A DNA stretch of 64,000 bases from NCBI RefSeq assembly GCF_035958815.1, contig NZ_CP108383.1, positions 2,666,001-2,730,000 of the forward strand, written 5' to 3'. Positions 1 to 9,802 of the stretch are shown here, piece after piece. The DNA comes from Nocardia sp. NBC_01327 (GTDB taxonomy: Bacteria; Actinomycetota; Actinomycetes; Mycobacteriales; Mycobacteriaceae). Made by a program: the position numbers and the translations under genes. The first letter of the stretch is position 1. Every line of letters begins with the position of its first letter. The notes beneath the pieces are model-generated. The model saw nothing but the letters and a program-made list of their open reading frames with translations, was not told where the DNA came from and did not search any database.

Positions 1-139
1 TCTTCACCCAGTAGTTCAAGGTCTGCTCGATCAACCCCAACTCGCGCGCAACCTCGGCCACCGTCCGTGACCGCTCGACCACTTCTCTGGCCGCCGCCTC
101 ACGAAACTCCGGCGAATACCGCGTATTCCTCCGTGCCAC
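1..139 (-). CDS. Transposase N-terminal part (IS3-type OrfA), cut by the window edge
   Basis: Reading leftwards from a GTG at 139, the frame stays open to base 1 and gives 46 residues. They match the helix-turn-helix start of IS3-family OrfA proteins: an Arg-rich start, then TRYSPEFREAAAREV, then VAEVARELGLIEQTLNYWVK. A GGAG lies five bases before the GTG. This part binds the ends of the element; the catalytic DDE part would lie beyond the left edge. The non-coding stretch at about 150-190 probably holds the terminal inverted repeat. I cannot see whether the element is intact. Confidence 0.72.
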   Translation of the reverse strand, partial: MARRNTRYSPEFREAAAREVVERSRTVAEVARELGLIEQTLNYWVK

Positions 140-270
140 AACAACTCCGTTCGGTGAACCCCGACTCTACTTCGGGGCCACTGTCCGAGAACCTTCCAGC
201 ACCTCAAAGATGCCTGGATCACAGGGATCGAAGACCAAGAACCCGAAAGAGCAAGACAGGCAACGGCTTG

Positions 271-302
271 TAGCACCGTCAGGACCAGCCTGACGGTGTC
301 TA
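271..302 (-). terminator. Hairpin at the 3' end of the 13E12/HNH gene
   Basis: CACCGTCAGG (274-283) and CCTGACGGTG (289-298) form a perfect 10-bp stem with a 5-base loop. It extends by three more pairs across a one-base bulge. It sits just downstream, on the minus strand, of the gene ending at 319. There is no T run. Confidence 0.55.
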
Positions 303-318
303 CAAGGGGGTGGCCCGC

Positions 319-1806
319 TTATTCGCGGACGGGGGTGGTTTTGCGGGCATCGAGCCAGGCTTGCCGCCGCGCCCGTTGTGCCCGTTCGCGGGTGCGGATC
401 TGGTTCAGGGCACCGGCCATCAGCTCACCGGTGTGGTGCAGGTGATTGACCTGCGGGGTGCCGGTGGGGTCGATATGGGTGGGGGCGATCCACCCGGTCC
501 GGCCCGGAAAGGGTGTGTCTTCGCCCATGACAATGGTTTTCCAGCCGCCGGGGCCGTCGTGGATCATGGCGTGGCACCCATCGCACGCCAAGGTCAGGTT
601 GTCGATATCGGTCGGGCCGCCTTCGGCCCACCCGGTGACATGATGGGCGGCGGACACCGACGCGGGGGCACTGCAGCCGGGGCGGGTGCAGCCCTTGTCG
701 GAGGCGATCAACGCCAGTCGTTGTGCGGGACTGGCCAACCGGTCCCGACCCCGGCCGAGGTAGAGCGGAAGCCCGGCCTTGTTCAGTACTGCGAGCAACG
801 GGCGGGTTCCGGCGGCCAGTTCCAGGGCTTGCGCGATGGTCAGGGTGCCCCCGGTGGCGGTGGTCGCGATCCCGGCACCCCGCTCCACATCTTCCAGGCG
901 CATGGTGATGATCGCTTCGACGGGCAGTCCGCGGTGGGAGCCGAGCTTGGGGCGGTCGAGCTGAAACCGCAGCACCGCCAGCAACGCATCATGGTTGCGT
1001 TGCGCGGCCGAGCGGGTATCACGCTCGGCAGCAGCCTTGAGTTTCGTTCGGTCGAGGGTGCGGTCGGCGACCTTCGGGCTATCCGGATCAGCGGGGTTGC
1101 ACATGCCGGGGCGGGCGAACTTGGCCAGCAACGGTTCCAGGACTTCCCGCAGCGGTTCGGTGATCTCCCCGATCAGCGGTGACATGGCGTCGGCACGCTT
1201 GCGGCCCAGAGTCAACCCGCGCATGCGGTCGCGGTCCTTGTCCTGGGTCAAGGTGCCATCCGGATCGATGTGGGCCAGGATGATCTCCCCGAGGTCGATC
1301 AGTTTGTCGGGGCTGCCGGTACGCGCGTAGGTGGTCAAAACATCCTGGGCGAGGTCTTTCTGGCCGGGGTCGGCGGCGCAGGGGATGCGCTTGAGGACCT
1401 GCGTGATCCGGCGTACATGGTCGACCGAGATCGCCCCGGCCCGTTGGGCTTCGGCGACATACGCCAGTTCCGGTTCCAGGTCCCCGCCGAGGGCGGGTTG
1501 CGGGCTGAGCTGTTTGGCGGCGTTGACTCTCGAGGCGGCGTCGGCGTGGGACAGGCGGAGAGTTTGTTCGAGGAATTTGATCGGGGAGGTTGATCCGGCG
1601 CGGGCGGCCAGGGAGCGGGTGCAGGTTTCGGTGACGAAGCGGTGTTTGACGGCTTCGAGTTTGCGCATGCTGGTCTCGACCTCGCCCATGAGCGTGATGA
1701 ATTGTTCGTCGCACAGTGGGGTGAGGGAGGTGTTGAGGAGGTATTCCACGGCGGTATCGAGTGCGTGTGCACTCGATACGATTGTGGTTTCTGCCCCCGG
1801 ATTCAT
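319..1806 (-). CDS. 13E12 repeat family protein: DUF222 plus HNH endonuclease domain
   Basis: This 495-residue protein has the layout of the actinobacterial 13E12 family: a long helical DUF222-like region (about residues 30-330) followed by an HNH nuclease domain. The HNH core is CTRPGC (C373, C378), then AAHHV (H388-H389), then CDGCHAMIH (C408, C411, H412, H416). This is a complete treble-clef zinc site with the catalytic histidine. Start is the ATG at 1806. Such genes occur in many copies in Nocardia and Mycobacterium genomes and are often linked to mobile DNA, which fits the transposase next to it. The biological role of the family is not established. Confidence 0.9.
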   Translation of the reverse strand: MNPGAETTIVSSAHALDTAVEYLLNTSLTPLCDEQFITLMGEVETSMRKLEAVKHRFVTETCTRSLAARAGSTSPIKFLEQTLRLSHADAASRVNAAKQLSPQPALGGDLEPELAYVAEAQRAGAISVDHVRRITQVLKRIPCAADPGQKDLAQDVLTTYARTGSPDKLIDLGEIILAHIDPDGTLTQDKDRDRMRGLTLGRKRADAMSPLIGEITEPLREVLEPLLAKFARPGMCNPADPDSPKVADRTLDRTKLKAAAERDTRSAAQRNHDALLAVLRFQLDRPKLGSHRGLPVEAIITMRLEDVERGAGIATTATGGTLTIAQALELAAGTRPLLAVLNKAGLPLYLGRGRDRLASPAQRLALIASDKGCTRPGCSAPASVSAAHHVTGWAEGGPTDIDNLTLACDGCHAMIHDGPGGWKTIVMGEDTPFPGRTGWIAPTHIDPTGTPQVNHLHHTGELMAGALNQIRTRERAQRARRQAWLDARKTTPVRE

Positions 1807-2028
1807 GCTTCTATTCTACCGTCGGGGAACGGCCCCGGAAAGGCGAATTGTGTTGTGATATAAGGATATTCAGACTGGCGGACCGTCCAGCATCTTTCTC
1901 AAGCTTGTTCTTTGTCGTTTCCTCCTTCTTGTCCAGGCGTCCTTTTCTTTGTCCCTTTGTCGCCTATTTCCAAGACCGCAGTGTGCGAAAATTCCTACAG
2001 TCGAGGAACCAACCAATGGGAGAATCCA

Positions 2029-2457
2029 ATGACTGGATACGTAGCCACTGCAGAAACCGACATCGCCGCCGCTCCTAAGCAGGTATGGGCTGTCTTGACC
2101 GACCCCGAGCACATCCGCGAGTTCATGTTCGGGGCTGAGGTGAGCACTGACTGGCAGGTGAACAGCCCCATTACTTGGAAGGGCGTCTACGAGGGCCGCC
2201 CGTATGAGGACAAGGGTGAGTTGCTCGCGGTCGAGCCGGATCGGCTTCTGAAGATGACCCACTACAGCCCGCTCAGTGGCCAGCCGGATGTCCCGGCGAA
2301 CTATCACACGCTTACCTATGAGCTGACCGGCAATGGTGAGACGACGCACCTGTCGCTGAGTCAGGACAACAATGCCAGCGAGGCAGAGGCCGAGCATTCC
2401 CGTGGCATGTGGGAGATGCTCGTGGCCGGTGTCAAGGAAGCCGCTGAACGCGGCTAA
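2029..2457 (+). CDS. SRPBCC (START-like, AHSA1-type) domain protein
   Basis: The product has 142 residues. It opens with a beta strand and the typical phrase IAAAPKQVWAVLTDPEHIREF, then a TDWQVNSPITWKG strand pair, and ends in a long amphipathic helix (EHSRGMWEMLVAGVKEA). This is the helix-grip fold of AHSA1-type SRPBCC proteins, which hold a hydrophobic ligand in a cavity. The ATG at 2029 was chosen because GGGAGA lies six bases before it and the SRPBCC fold begins there. The ligand is unknown. It converges with the LysR gene and overlaps its stop by four bases. Confidence 0.85.
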   Translation: MTGYVATAETDIAAAPKQVWAVLTDPEHIREFMFGAEVSTDWQVNSPITWKGVYEGRPYEDKGELLAVEPDRLLKMTHYSPLSGQPDVPANYHTLTYELTGNGETTHLSLSQDNNASEAEAEHSRGMWEMLVAGVKEAAERG

Positions 2458-3308
2458 ACCGCTGCGAGATCAGCGAATTCGTCGATGAGCGGGCTGTGGC
2501 GGACGCTGTCCCAGGCCAGGTTCACTTCGCCGGGGGACAGGTCCGCGACTGCGATGTAGGTGATGTCGGGGCGGGTGTAGAAGGTGGCCACCGAGAGCGG
2601 CAGGAAGGCGATGCCTCGGCCTACCGCGACATGTTCGAGCTTCTCTTCGACACTGTAGAATACCGGGACGGGGCGGCTTTGTGCACGCGGATCTGTTGCG
2701 GCAGCACGCCATTCGGGGAACATGTCCGGATCCTGCAGTAGGTGATCGTCGGCCAGGTCGGACAGCACGACGGATTCCTTGCCTGCCAGGGGGTGATCCG
2801 TGGACACCAGGACGACTCGGGGCTCGGTGTAGAGCGGACGGGTGCGCAGGCCCTCCGGATCGATCGGGGGGCGGACGAAGCTGATGTCGACGCGGCCGTC
2901 GCGGACGACGGCGGTCTGGTCGTCCCAGGTTGTGCGCACCAGTTCGACAGTGAGCTCGGGGTGGCGGGCGGCCATGGCGCGTACGGGAGCGGACACGATG
3001 AGGCCGGGCATGAAGCCGATCGTGAAGGTATCGGTACCGTGGGCGGCGCGAACGGCCCTGCGGTGCAACGCTTGTGCGCCTTCCAGCAGTGGCCGGGCAT
3101 CGATCAGCAATTGCTCGCCCGCGGCGGTGAGCGCGGTGCCGCGGCGGTCCCGTTCGAACAGCCGCACCCCGAGCTCGTCCTCCAGCGCGCGAATCTGCCG
3201 GGACAGCACCGGCTGGGCGATGTAGAGCTGTTCGGCTGCCCGGCCGAAATGCATGTGCTCGGCCACGGCGACGAAGTATCGCAGCTTGCGGAGATCGAGA
3301 TCGGTCAT
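2454..3308 (-). CDS. LysR-family transcriptional regulator
   Basis: The product has 284 residues. Residues 1-65 form the LysR winged helix: LRKLRYFVAVAEHMHFGRAA, then LYIAQPVLSRQIRALEDELG and LFERDRR. The rest is a periplasmic-binding-like effector domain (for example PELTVELVRTTWD and FVRPPIDPEGL). The gene is divergent from the SDR oxidoreductase at 3412, with about 100 bp between them. By the usual LysR arrangement it probably controls that gene and itself, in response to a small molecule I cannot identify. Confidence 0.93.
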   Translation of the reverse strand: MTDLDLRKLRYFVAVAEHMHFGRAAEQLYIAQPVLSRQIRALEDELGVRLFERDRRGTALTAAGEQLLIDARPLLEGAQALHRRAVRAAHGTDTFTIGFMPGLIVSAPVRAMAARHPELTVELVRTTWDDQTAVVRDGRVDISFVRPPIDPEGLRTRPLYTEPRVVLVSTDHPLAGKESVVLSDLADDHLLQDPDMFPEWRAAATDPRAQSRPVPVFYSVEEKLEHVAVGRGIAFLPLSVATFYTRPDITYIAVADLSPGEVNLAWDSVRHSPLIDEFADLAAV

Positions 3309-3339
3309 GATGCCCTCAGGGTATTACAGGGGACGGTTT

Positions 3340-3361
3340 AGGTCTTGGACGAGTGTGACCT
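3340..3361. promoter_or_regulatory. Possible LysR operator between the LysR and SDR genes
   Basis: AGGTC (3340-3344) and GACCT (3357-3361) form an inverted repeat with a 12-base spacer, in the divergent intergenic region. Arm spacing is close to a LysR box, but the arms are short, so this is only a candidate. Confidence 0.3.
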
Positions 3362-3411
3362 GCGGAAGCGACAGTAGGAGAGCAGTTTCCGACAGCACGA
3401 AAGGCTCTCCA

Positions 3412-4128
3412 ATGTCCCTCGCAGGCCAGCATGTAGTAGTTCTCGGCGGCACCTCCGGCATCGGTTTCGCGGTCGCGGCATCCGCCGCGGAGCGGGGCGC
3501 GAAGGTCACCGTGGTTTCCAGCAGCCGTGCCAATATCGATCGAACCCTGGCCGAATTGCCCTCGGGCAGTAGCGGTTACGTCGCCGATCTGACCGACGGC
3601 AATCGGGTGCGTGCGCTGTTCGAGGAGATCGGCGCGCTCGATCATCTGGTGTACACCGCCGGTGAGGCGCTGCTGCTGTCGCCGCTCGCCGATCTGGATC
3701 TCGCCGAGGCGCGAAAGTTCTTCGAGCTCCGCTACTTCGGCGTGCTGGCGGCGGTCCAGGCGGCGGTGCCGCAGCTGCGGCCGGACGGTTCGATCACGCT
3801 GACCACCGGTACCGCCGGCCCGCGTCCGGTGCCGGGTTCCACGGTCACCTCCAGCCTGTGCGGTGCGGTGGAGACGCTGGCCCGTGCGCTCGCCGTCGAG
3901 CTCGCGCCGATCCGGGTCAATGCCGTCATGCCGGGCGTTGTCCGGTCCCCGCTCTGGGCGTTCCCCGAGGAGGTGCGCGAGCAGTTCTACGCCGACACCG
4001 CCGCGAATACTCCGCTGCAAAGGATTGCCGAGGTCGAGGACATCGCGCAGGCGTACCTGTTCTTCCTCACGCAGCCGCATGCGACCGGCACCGTGCTGAC
4101 GCTGGACGGCGGGGCCGTGCTCGCCTGA
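3412..4128 (+). CDS. Short-chain dehydrogenase/reductase (SDR)
   Basis: The 238-residue product has the SDR Rossmann signature near its start (VVVLGGTSGIG, the TGxxxGIG cofactor motif) and an ADLTD stretch for the adenine pocket. The C-terminal INAV/VRVNAVMPGVVRSPL and GTVLTLDGG segments are standard. The catalytic YxxxK is not obvious: the expected place reads TVTSSLCGAVETLARAL, without Tyr or Lys. This matches atypical SDRs, so the activity is uncertain. Start ATG 3412 has GAAAGG seven bases upstream. It is divergent from a LysR regulator and abuts the convergent PPOX gene. Confidence 0.88.
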   Translation: MSLAGQHVVVLGGTSGIGFAVAASAAERGAKVTVVSSSRANIDRTLAELPSGSSGYVADLTDGNRVRALFEEIGALDHLVYTAGEALLLSPLADLDLAEARKFFELRYFGVLAAVQAAVPQLRPDGSITLTTGTAGPRPVPGSTVTSSLCGAVETLARALAVELAPIRVNAVMPGVVRSPLWAFPEEVREQFYADTAANTPLQRIAEVEDIAQAYLFFLTQPHATGTVLTLDGGAVLA

Positions 4129-4548
4129 TCAACGCACCAATCCATACGCGTGCGAGGGCGTGATCCGGACGACCACGCGGCGGTCGGCGACCATGGCCCG
4201 GCGGTAATCGTCCCAATCGGGATGCTCGCCGGTGAGTGTGCGGTAGTAGGCCACCAACTCCTCTACCGTCGCATCGTCCGGGTCGGCCGCCACCGGCGAG
4301 ACCTCGGCCGTGCCCTCGAGCACCGCATAGGACCAGAAGTCGTCACTGCTCACATGCAGCGCAGCCCAGGGCTCGCGGAGCAGATTGAAGTATTTGGCCC
4401 GATCGGCCGTGATCGAGATGCGAATGACCCCGTCGTCGCCGGTCCAGTGCAGCACATTGGAGAGCTGCGGGCGACCGTCCTTGCGGAGGGTGGTGAGCAC
4501 CGACTTGCTGTGCGAGCGCGCGAATTCGACCGCTGTAGCGATGTCCAT
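4129..4548 (-). CDS. PPOX-class F420/flavin-dependent oxidoreductase
   Basis: This 139-residue split-barrel protein has the features of the pyridoxamine-phosphate-oxidase-like, F420-dependent group: KSVLTTLRKDGRPQLSNVLHW at the start, then RISITADRAKYFNLLREP, then an AVLEGTAEVSP strand, ending with VVVRITPSHAYGLVR. Family members such as mycobacterial Rv1155 bind F420 or a flavin; the substrate here cannot be told. Its stop codon directly abuts the stop of the SDR gene (4128/4129), so the two genes converge with no spacer. Confidence 0.87.
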   Translation of the reverse strand: MDIATAVEFARSHSKSVLTTLRKDGRPQLSNVLHWTGDDGVIRISITADRAKYFNLLREPWAALHVSSDDFWSYAVLEGTAEVSPVAADPDDATVEELVAYYRTLTGEHPDWDDYRRAMVADRRVVVRITPSHAYGLVR

Positions 4549-4619
4549 GACCGGTCCAACCCGCGCTGCGGCGGTGGTGTTCCCCGGGCGCGGGACTGGG
4601 CGGAGCGATACCGCGATGA

Positions 4620-6794
<2,175 letters not shown>

Positions 6795-6800
6795 CGGAGT

Positions 6801-6839
6801 ACGGGCCGGTGCGGACGCCGGACGTCCGCACCGGCCCGT
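6801..6839 (+). terminator. Strong hairpin after ligA
   Basis: A perfect 16-bp inverted repeat (6801-6816 and 6824-6839) with a 7-base loop begins seven bases after the ligA stop. It is very GC-rich and lacks a U tract, as is common for actinobacterial terminators. Confidence 0.8.
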
Positions 6840-6894
6840 GGGGGAGGACCACCGATTGTGCTGGGGGACCGTTGCTGAGGATGGAGTTGTGGTG

Positions 6895-7389
6895 ATGAGT
6901 GATGTGCGGATTCGGGATGCCGAGCCCGGCGATTACGCGGCGATCGGCGCATTGACGGTCGACGTGTACGTGGGTGAGGGCTATGTGATGCCCGAAAGCC
7001 CCTATGTGGCAGAGCTTGCCGATACCCTTACCCGCGCCGAGGCGGCCGAGATTCTGGTGGCCGTGCAGGACGATACGGTCATCGGCTCGCTGACCATGGC
7101 GCGGCCGGGGACGCCGTTCGCCGACATCGCCCGGCCGGGTGAGCTGGAGTTCCGCATGCTGGCCACGGCCAAGCAGGCCCGCGGGTCCGGCGTCGGTACG
7201 GCACTGGTGCGCTATGTCATCGAGGCCGCGCGCACCGAAGGCTGTGCGGCCGTGGTGCTCACCACCATGCCCGATATGGTCGACGCCCGGCGCATGTACG
7301 AGCGCCTGGGCTTCACCCCAGTGCCCGAACGCGGCTGGAAGACCATGGCTGGCCTGCCGCTGACCGTCATGCGGCTGCCGCTCAGCTGA
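6895..7389 (+). CDS. GNAT-family N-acetyltransferase
   Basis: The 164-residue product has the GNAT fold. It starts VRIRDAEPGDYAAIGAL, and carries the acetyl-CoA loop as LATAKQARGSGVGTALVRYVI (pattern R/Q-x-x-G-x-G/A). It ends with ARRMYERLGFTPVPERGW, typical of motif B. The acceptor substrate is unknown. Start ATG 6895 is preceded by GGAG. A strong hairpin separates it from ligA, so it is transcribed separately. Confidence 0.9.
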   Translation: MSDVRIRDAEPGDYAAIGALTVDVYVGEGYVMPESPYVAELADTLTRAEAAEILVAVQDDTVIGSLTMARPGTPFADIARPGELEFRMLATAKQARGSGVGTALVRYVIEAARTEGCAAVVLTTMPDMVDARRMYERLGFTPVPERGWKTMAGLPLTVMRLPLS

Positions 7390-7440
7390 CACGTGGCCGC
7401 GCCGGACCGACCGCGCTCGGATCTACGCGGACGCGTCAGC

Positions 7441-7980
7441 TCACATCAAACTGCCGTCGTAGCACAGGCTTCCGGTGCGCCAGGTGGGGTCCGGCCGCGC
7501 GGAATCGAACTTCCACTGGGAGATCGGTGCGGCGGCCTTCCACATCATCGTGCCGTCGCCCGCCCGGACGACCTGGTACACGTCGTCGGTGCCGGGGATG
7601 AGCTGATTGGTGACGCAGTAGTCGTTGTAACTGGTGCCGGGTTGCCGTGCGCCCGTGCTGAATTGACCGGCGGGGGCGGTGACGGCCCCCGGATTGCGTA
7701 CGGTGCTGGCCTTGCCGGTGGAGCCCTCATGGAACCAGTGCGGCGCATCCTGATCGGTGCCGCAGCGGTAGGCGCCGCCGCCCGCGATCACCGTCGCACC
7801 GGGCTGATAGGTGGCCCCGGACCACAGGCAGGCCGCGCCTGGGCGTGTCTTACGCTCGTCGGCTTCCGCGAACCCCGCCCCGAAAGTTATTCCGGCAGTG
7901 GTCAATACGGCCACAGCCACCGGTGTGAACGCGCCGCGGCGCAGGTTGCGGGTGGTCCGGGTATCGGTCGTGGTAGTCAT
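7441..7980 (-). CDS. Secreted protein of unknown function (distal of a pair)
   Basis: The 179-residue product has an N-terminal signal sequence (basic start, a hydrophobic run PVAVAVLTTAGITFGAG, likely cleavage near AEADE). The mature part has four cysteines (ACLW, YRCG, DYCV, LCYDG) and many Gly, Trp and Tyr residues, suggesting a small disulfide-bonded extracellular domain. I do not recognise a family. The ATG at 7978-7980 directly follows the stop of the upstream gene, so the two are translated together. Confidence 0.75.
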   Translation of the reverse strand: MTTTTDTRTTRNLRRGAFTPVAVAVLTTAGITFGAGFAEADERKTRPGAACLWSGATYQPGATVIAGGGAYRCGTDQDAPHWFHEGSTGKASTVRNPGAVTAPAGQFSTGARQPGTSYNDYCVTNQLIPGTDDVYQVVRAGDGTMMWKAAAPISQWKFDSARPDPTWRTGSLCYDGSLM

Positions 7981-8370
7981 TCAGCACCAACTCGCTTGCG
8001 GGCGGCAGACGGCCCAGCCGGCGCCGTCCGGATTATCGATCGCGTTCCACGTGCTATTGGTATTGCCGCCGCCGTTGCCGGTGCTCGGAGGCGTCTGCGG
8101 CGACGAGCCCAGCTCGCGCCGATTCTGCCAATGTTCGTTCTGCCGTTGCGGATTCGCATCGGTGTGGTGATAGCCGAGCGGATCGCCGTGATGGGCGCCG
8201 GAGGTATCACGCTGGGAGTTGGCGCCGCCCGGCGACTCGCCGCGCGAATAGGGTTCCGCCGCAGCGGTTCCCGCCGCGATGGTGGCGGCAGCGGTGGCGC
8301 CGACCAGTTGCGCCACTGTGACGGATATCCGCCGGGCACGCGATTTCGGTGTCGATCGGTAATTGAGCAA
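7981..8370 (-). CDS. Small secreted protein, hypothetical (first of a pair)
   Basis: I place the start at TTG 8370, giving 129 residues; a longer frame runs to 8523 but crosses an AT-rich promoter-like stretch. The N-terminus is a signal sequence (SRARRISVTVAQLVGATAAA followed by AGTAAAEPYS). The mature part is rich in Gly, Asn, Gln and His and ends with two cysteines (AVCRPQASWC). The end motif resembles the cysteine pattern of its neighbour. The stop abuts the ATG of the gene at 7980. Function unknown; the start is uncertain. Confidence 0.6.
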   Translation of the reverse strand: MLNYRSTPKSRARRISVTVAQLVGATAAATIAAGTAAAEPYSRGESPGGANSQRDTSGAHHGDPLGYHHTDANPQRQNEHWQNRRELGSSPQTPPSTGNGGGNTNSTWNAIDNPDGAGWAVCRPQASWC

Positions 8371-8420
8371 GGCGACTCTGCCTCTCTGTTCGCAGGTGCG
8401 CCGCGCGATCGGCGGCTTTT

Positions 8421-8470
8421 CTACGTAGCTACATAGTAGATGACCTACTGAGCTGAATAGTAGATAAAAC
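8421..8470 (-). promoter_or_regulatory. AT-rich promoter/operator region of the secreted-protein pair
   Basis: In a very GC-rich setting this stretch is rich in TA steps and short repeats: CTACGTAG at 8421, TAGTAGAT at 8434-8441 and again at 8458-8465, and an imperfect palindrome AGTAG-N5-CTACT at 8435-8449. On the minus strand TACTAT could be a -10 element. It probably contains the promoter and a repressor site. Confidence 0.4.
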
Positions 8471-8528
8471 CTGAGAATATGACGCGGAGCAGGCGCGACG
8501 GCAGGAAAACCCCTGCCCGGCAAACGAA

Positions 8529-8562
8529 TCGCGCCGGTGCGAGAGAGCTCACACCGGCGCGA
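8529..8562 (-). terminator. Hairpin after the ACT-domain gene
   Basis: TCGCGCCGGTG (8529-8539) and CACCGGCGCGA (8552-8562) make a perfect 11-bp stem with a 12-base loop. It lies 12 bases beyond the stop of the minus-strand gene ending at 8575. Confidence 0.65.
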
Positions 8563-8574
8563 AAGGGGAGAAAA

Positions 8575-9225
8575 TCAGCCCAGGACGGTGGCGACTATCC
8601 CCGCCAGATAACCCAGGCGCGCCACCTCGGAGGGGCGGAAATCGGGACCGCCCGGGCGGCCCAGCATGAGTACCTTGCCGGTATTGCCCAGCGGCGCGGC
8701 GGCCAGCTTGGTGTCCATGTCCTTCCACAGCTCCGGCACCCAATCGCCTTCGCCGTCGAGGATGGCCGGCTTCTCGAGCGGCATCCACGGCGCCGAGGAC
8801 GCCTGTGTGGACGGGGCGCTCTGGCTGCCCACCACGCGGTAGGCGCCCTGCGGGCCCATATCTATGACCGTGCTCCAGCCGACCCGCAGCACCCGCGGTA
8901 CGCCGTCGACCAGCACCTGCAGCCGGTCGTCGCGTGCATTGGCGACCTGGTCGATGAGCTCGAGTTCGCGATGGGTGTCGAGCATGCCCGAGTACGGGCG
9001 CAGCGAATCGACCTGTACGTCGTGTACCGATTCCGCTGCGGTAATGAGGGTGTCCGGAAGTGCGCCCGTCGGAACCTCGACCACTATGTCGTCGATCGCA
9101 AAACCGTCACCGCGGTCGACGACATCCAGCGAGAGGATATCGGCGCCTACGGAACCGAGCGCGAGAGCGAGCGAACCGAGACTGCCTGGACGATCCGGAA
9201 GTTGCACGCGAAGCAGGTATGACAC
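8575..9225 (-). CDS. ACT-domain protein next to gatC (Rv3013-like)
   Basis: The 216-residue product begins with an ACT domain (LLRVQLPDRPGSLGSLALALGS, then a VVDRGDGFAIDDIVVEVP strand), a fold that binds amino acids to regulate enzymes. No enzyme domain is attached. The C-terminal half contains a GAF-like strand pattern (KVLMLGRPGGPDF). The same position and orientation, between ligA and gatC, is held by Rv3013 in M. tuberculosis. Start GTG 9225 has AAGGAAGG upstream. It may sense an amino acid, but its target is unknown. Confidence 0.85.
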   Translation of the reverse strand: MSYLLRVQLPDRPGSLGSLALALGSVGADILSLDVVDRGDGFAIDDIVVEVPTGALPDTLITAAESVHDVQVDSLRPYSGMLDTHRELELIDQVANARDDRLQVLVDGVPRVLRVGWSTVIDMGPQGAYRVVGSQSAPSTQASSAPWMPLEKPAILDGEGDWVPELWKDMDTKLAAAPLGNTGKVLMLGRPGGPDFRPSEVARLGYLAGIVATVLG

Positions 9226-9502
9226 GTGCCTTCCTTTCTTTCCTGTGCGACCGAGACTTTCGGACGGGTACCCGAGTCCCGCAATATTTACACCCTCCGG
9301 TGCGGGTTATCGAATCGAAGCCATGGGTGTGACCTAGGACACTTACCGGTCGGTCACCTATCGATGCGACTGGGTGTCCAACCAAGGTATCGCGGGCGGT
9401 GATCCGGCGCCCGATGGCACCTGCCACGGCGGTCCCGGTGCACCCCGCTAGGCTGTCGGATGCCGAATCTTCATGCTCGAACCAGCCGAAAGGGGTCCCG
9501 CG

Positions 9503-9802
9503 GTGCCCGCCATCTCCAGGGACGAGGTCGCACATCTCGCCCGGTTGTCCCGGCTCGCTTTGACCGATGACGAACTCGATCTGTACGCCGGTCAGTTGGA
9601 TTCCATCCTGACCTACGTCGCGCAGATTTCCGAGGTCGCCGCGGCCGATGTCCCCGCCACCGCCTCCCCGAACCCCGCGACCAATGTGACGCGCCCGGAT
9701 GTGGAGCAGCCGTGCCTCACGCCTGAGCAGGCGCTCTCCGGTGCGCCCGCGGCCGAGGACCAGCGGTTCCTGGTGCCACAGATTCTGGGAGAGGGTGCAT
9801 GA
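9503..9802 (+). CDS. gatC: Aspartyl/glutamyl-tRNA amidotransferase subunit C
   Basis: GatC wraps around GatA and GatB and stabilises the complex that turns misacylated Glu-tRNA(Gln) and Asp-tRNA(Asn) into the correct Gln- and Asn-tRNAs. The 99-residue product has the family start [22 protein letters not shown] and the [14 protein letters not shown] helix. GTG 9503 was chosen because AAAGGGG lies upstream and the conserved region starts immediately after. It overlaps gatA by four bases (ATGA). Confidence 0.96.
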   Translation: MPAISRDEVAHLARLSRLALTDDELDLYAGQLDSILTYVAQISEVAAADVPATASPNPATNVTRPDVEQPCLTPEQALSGAPAAEDQRFLVPQILGEGA

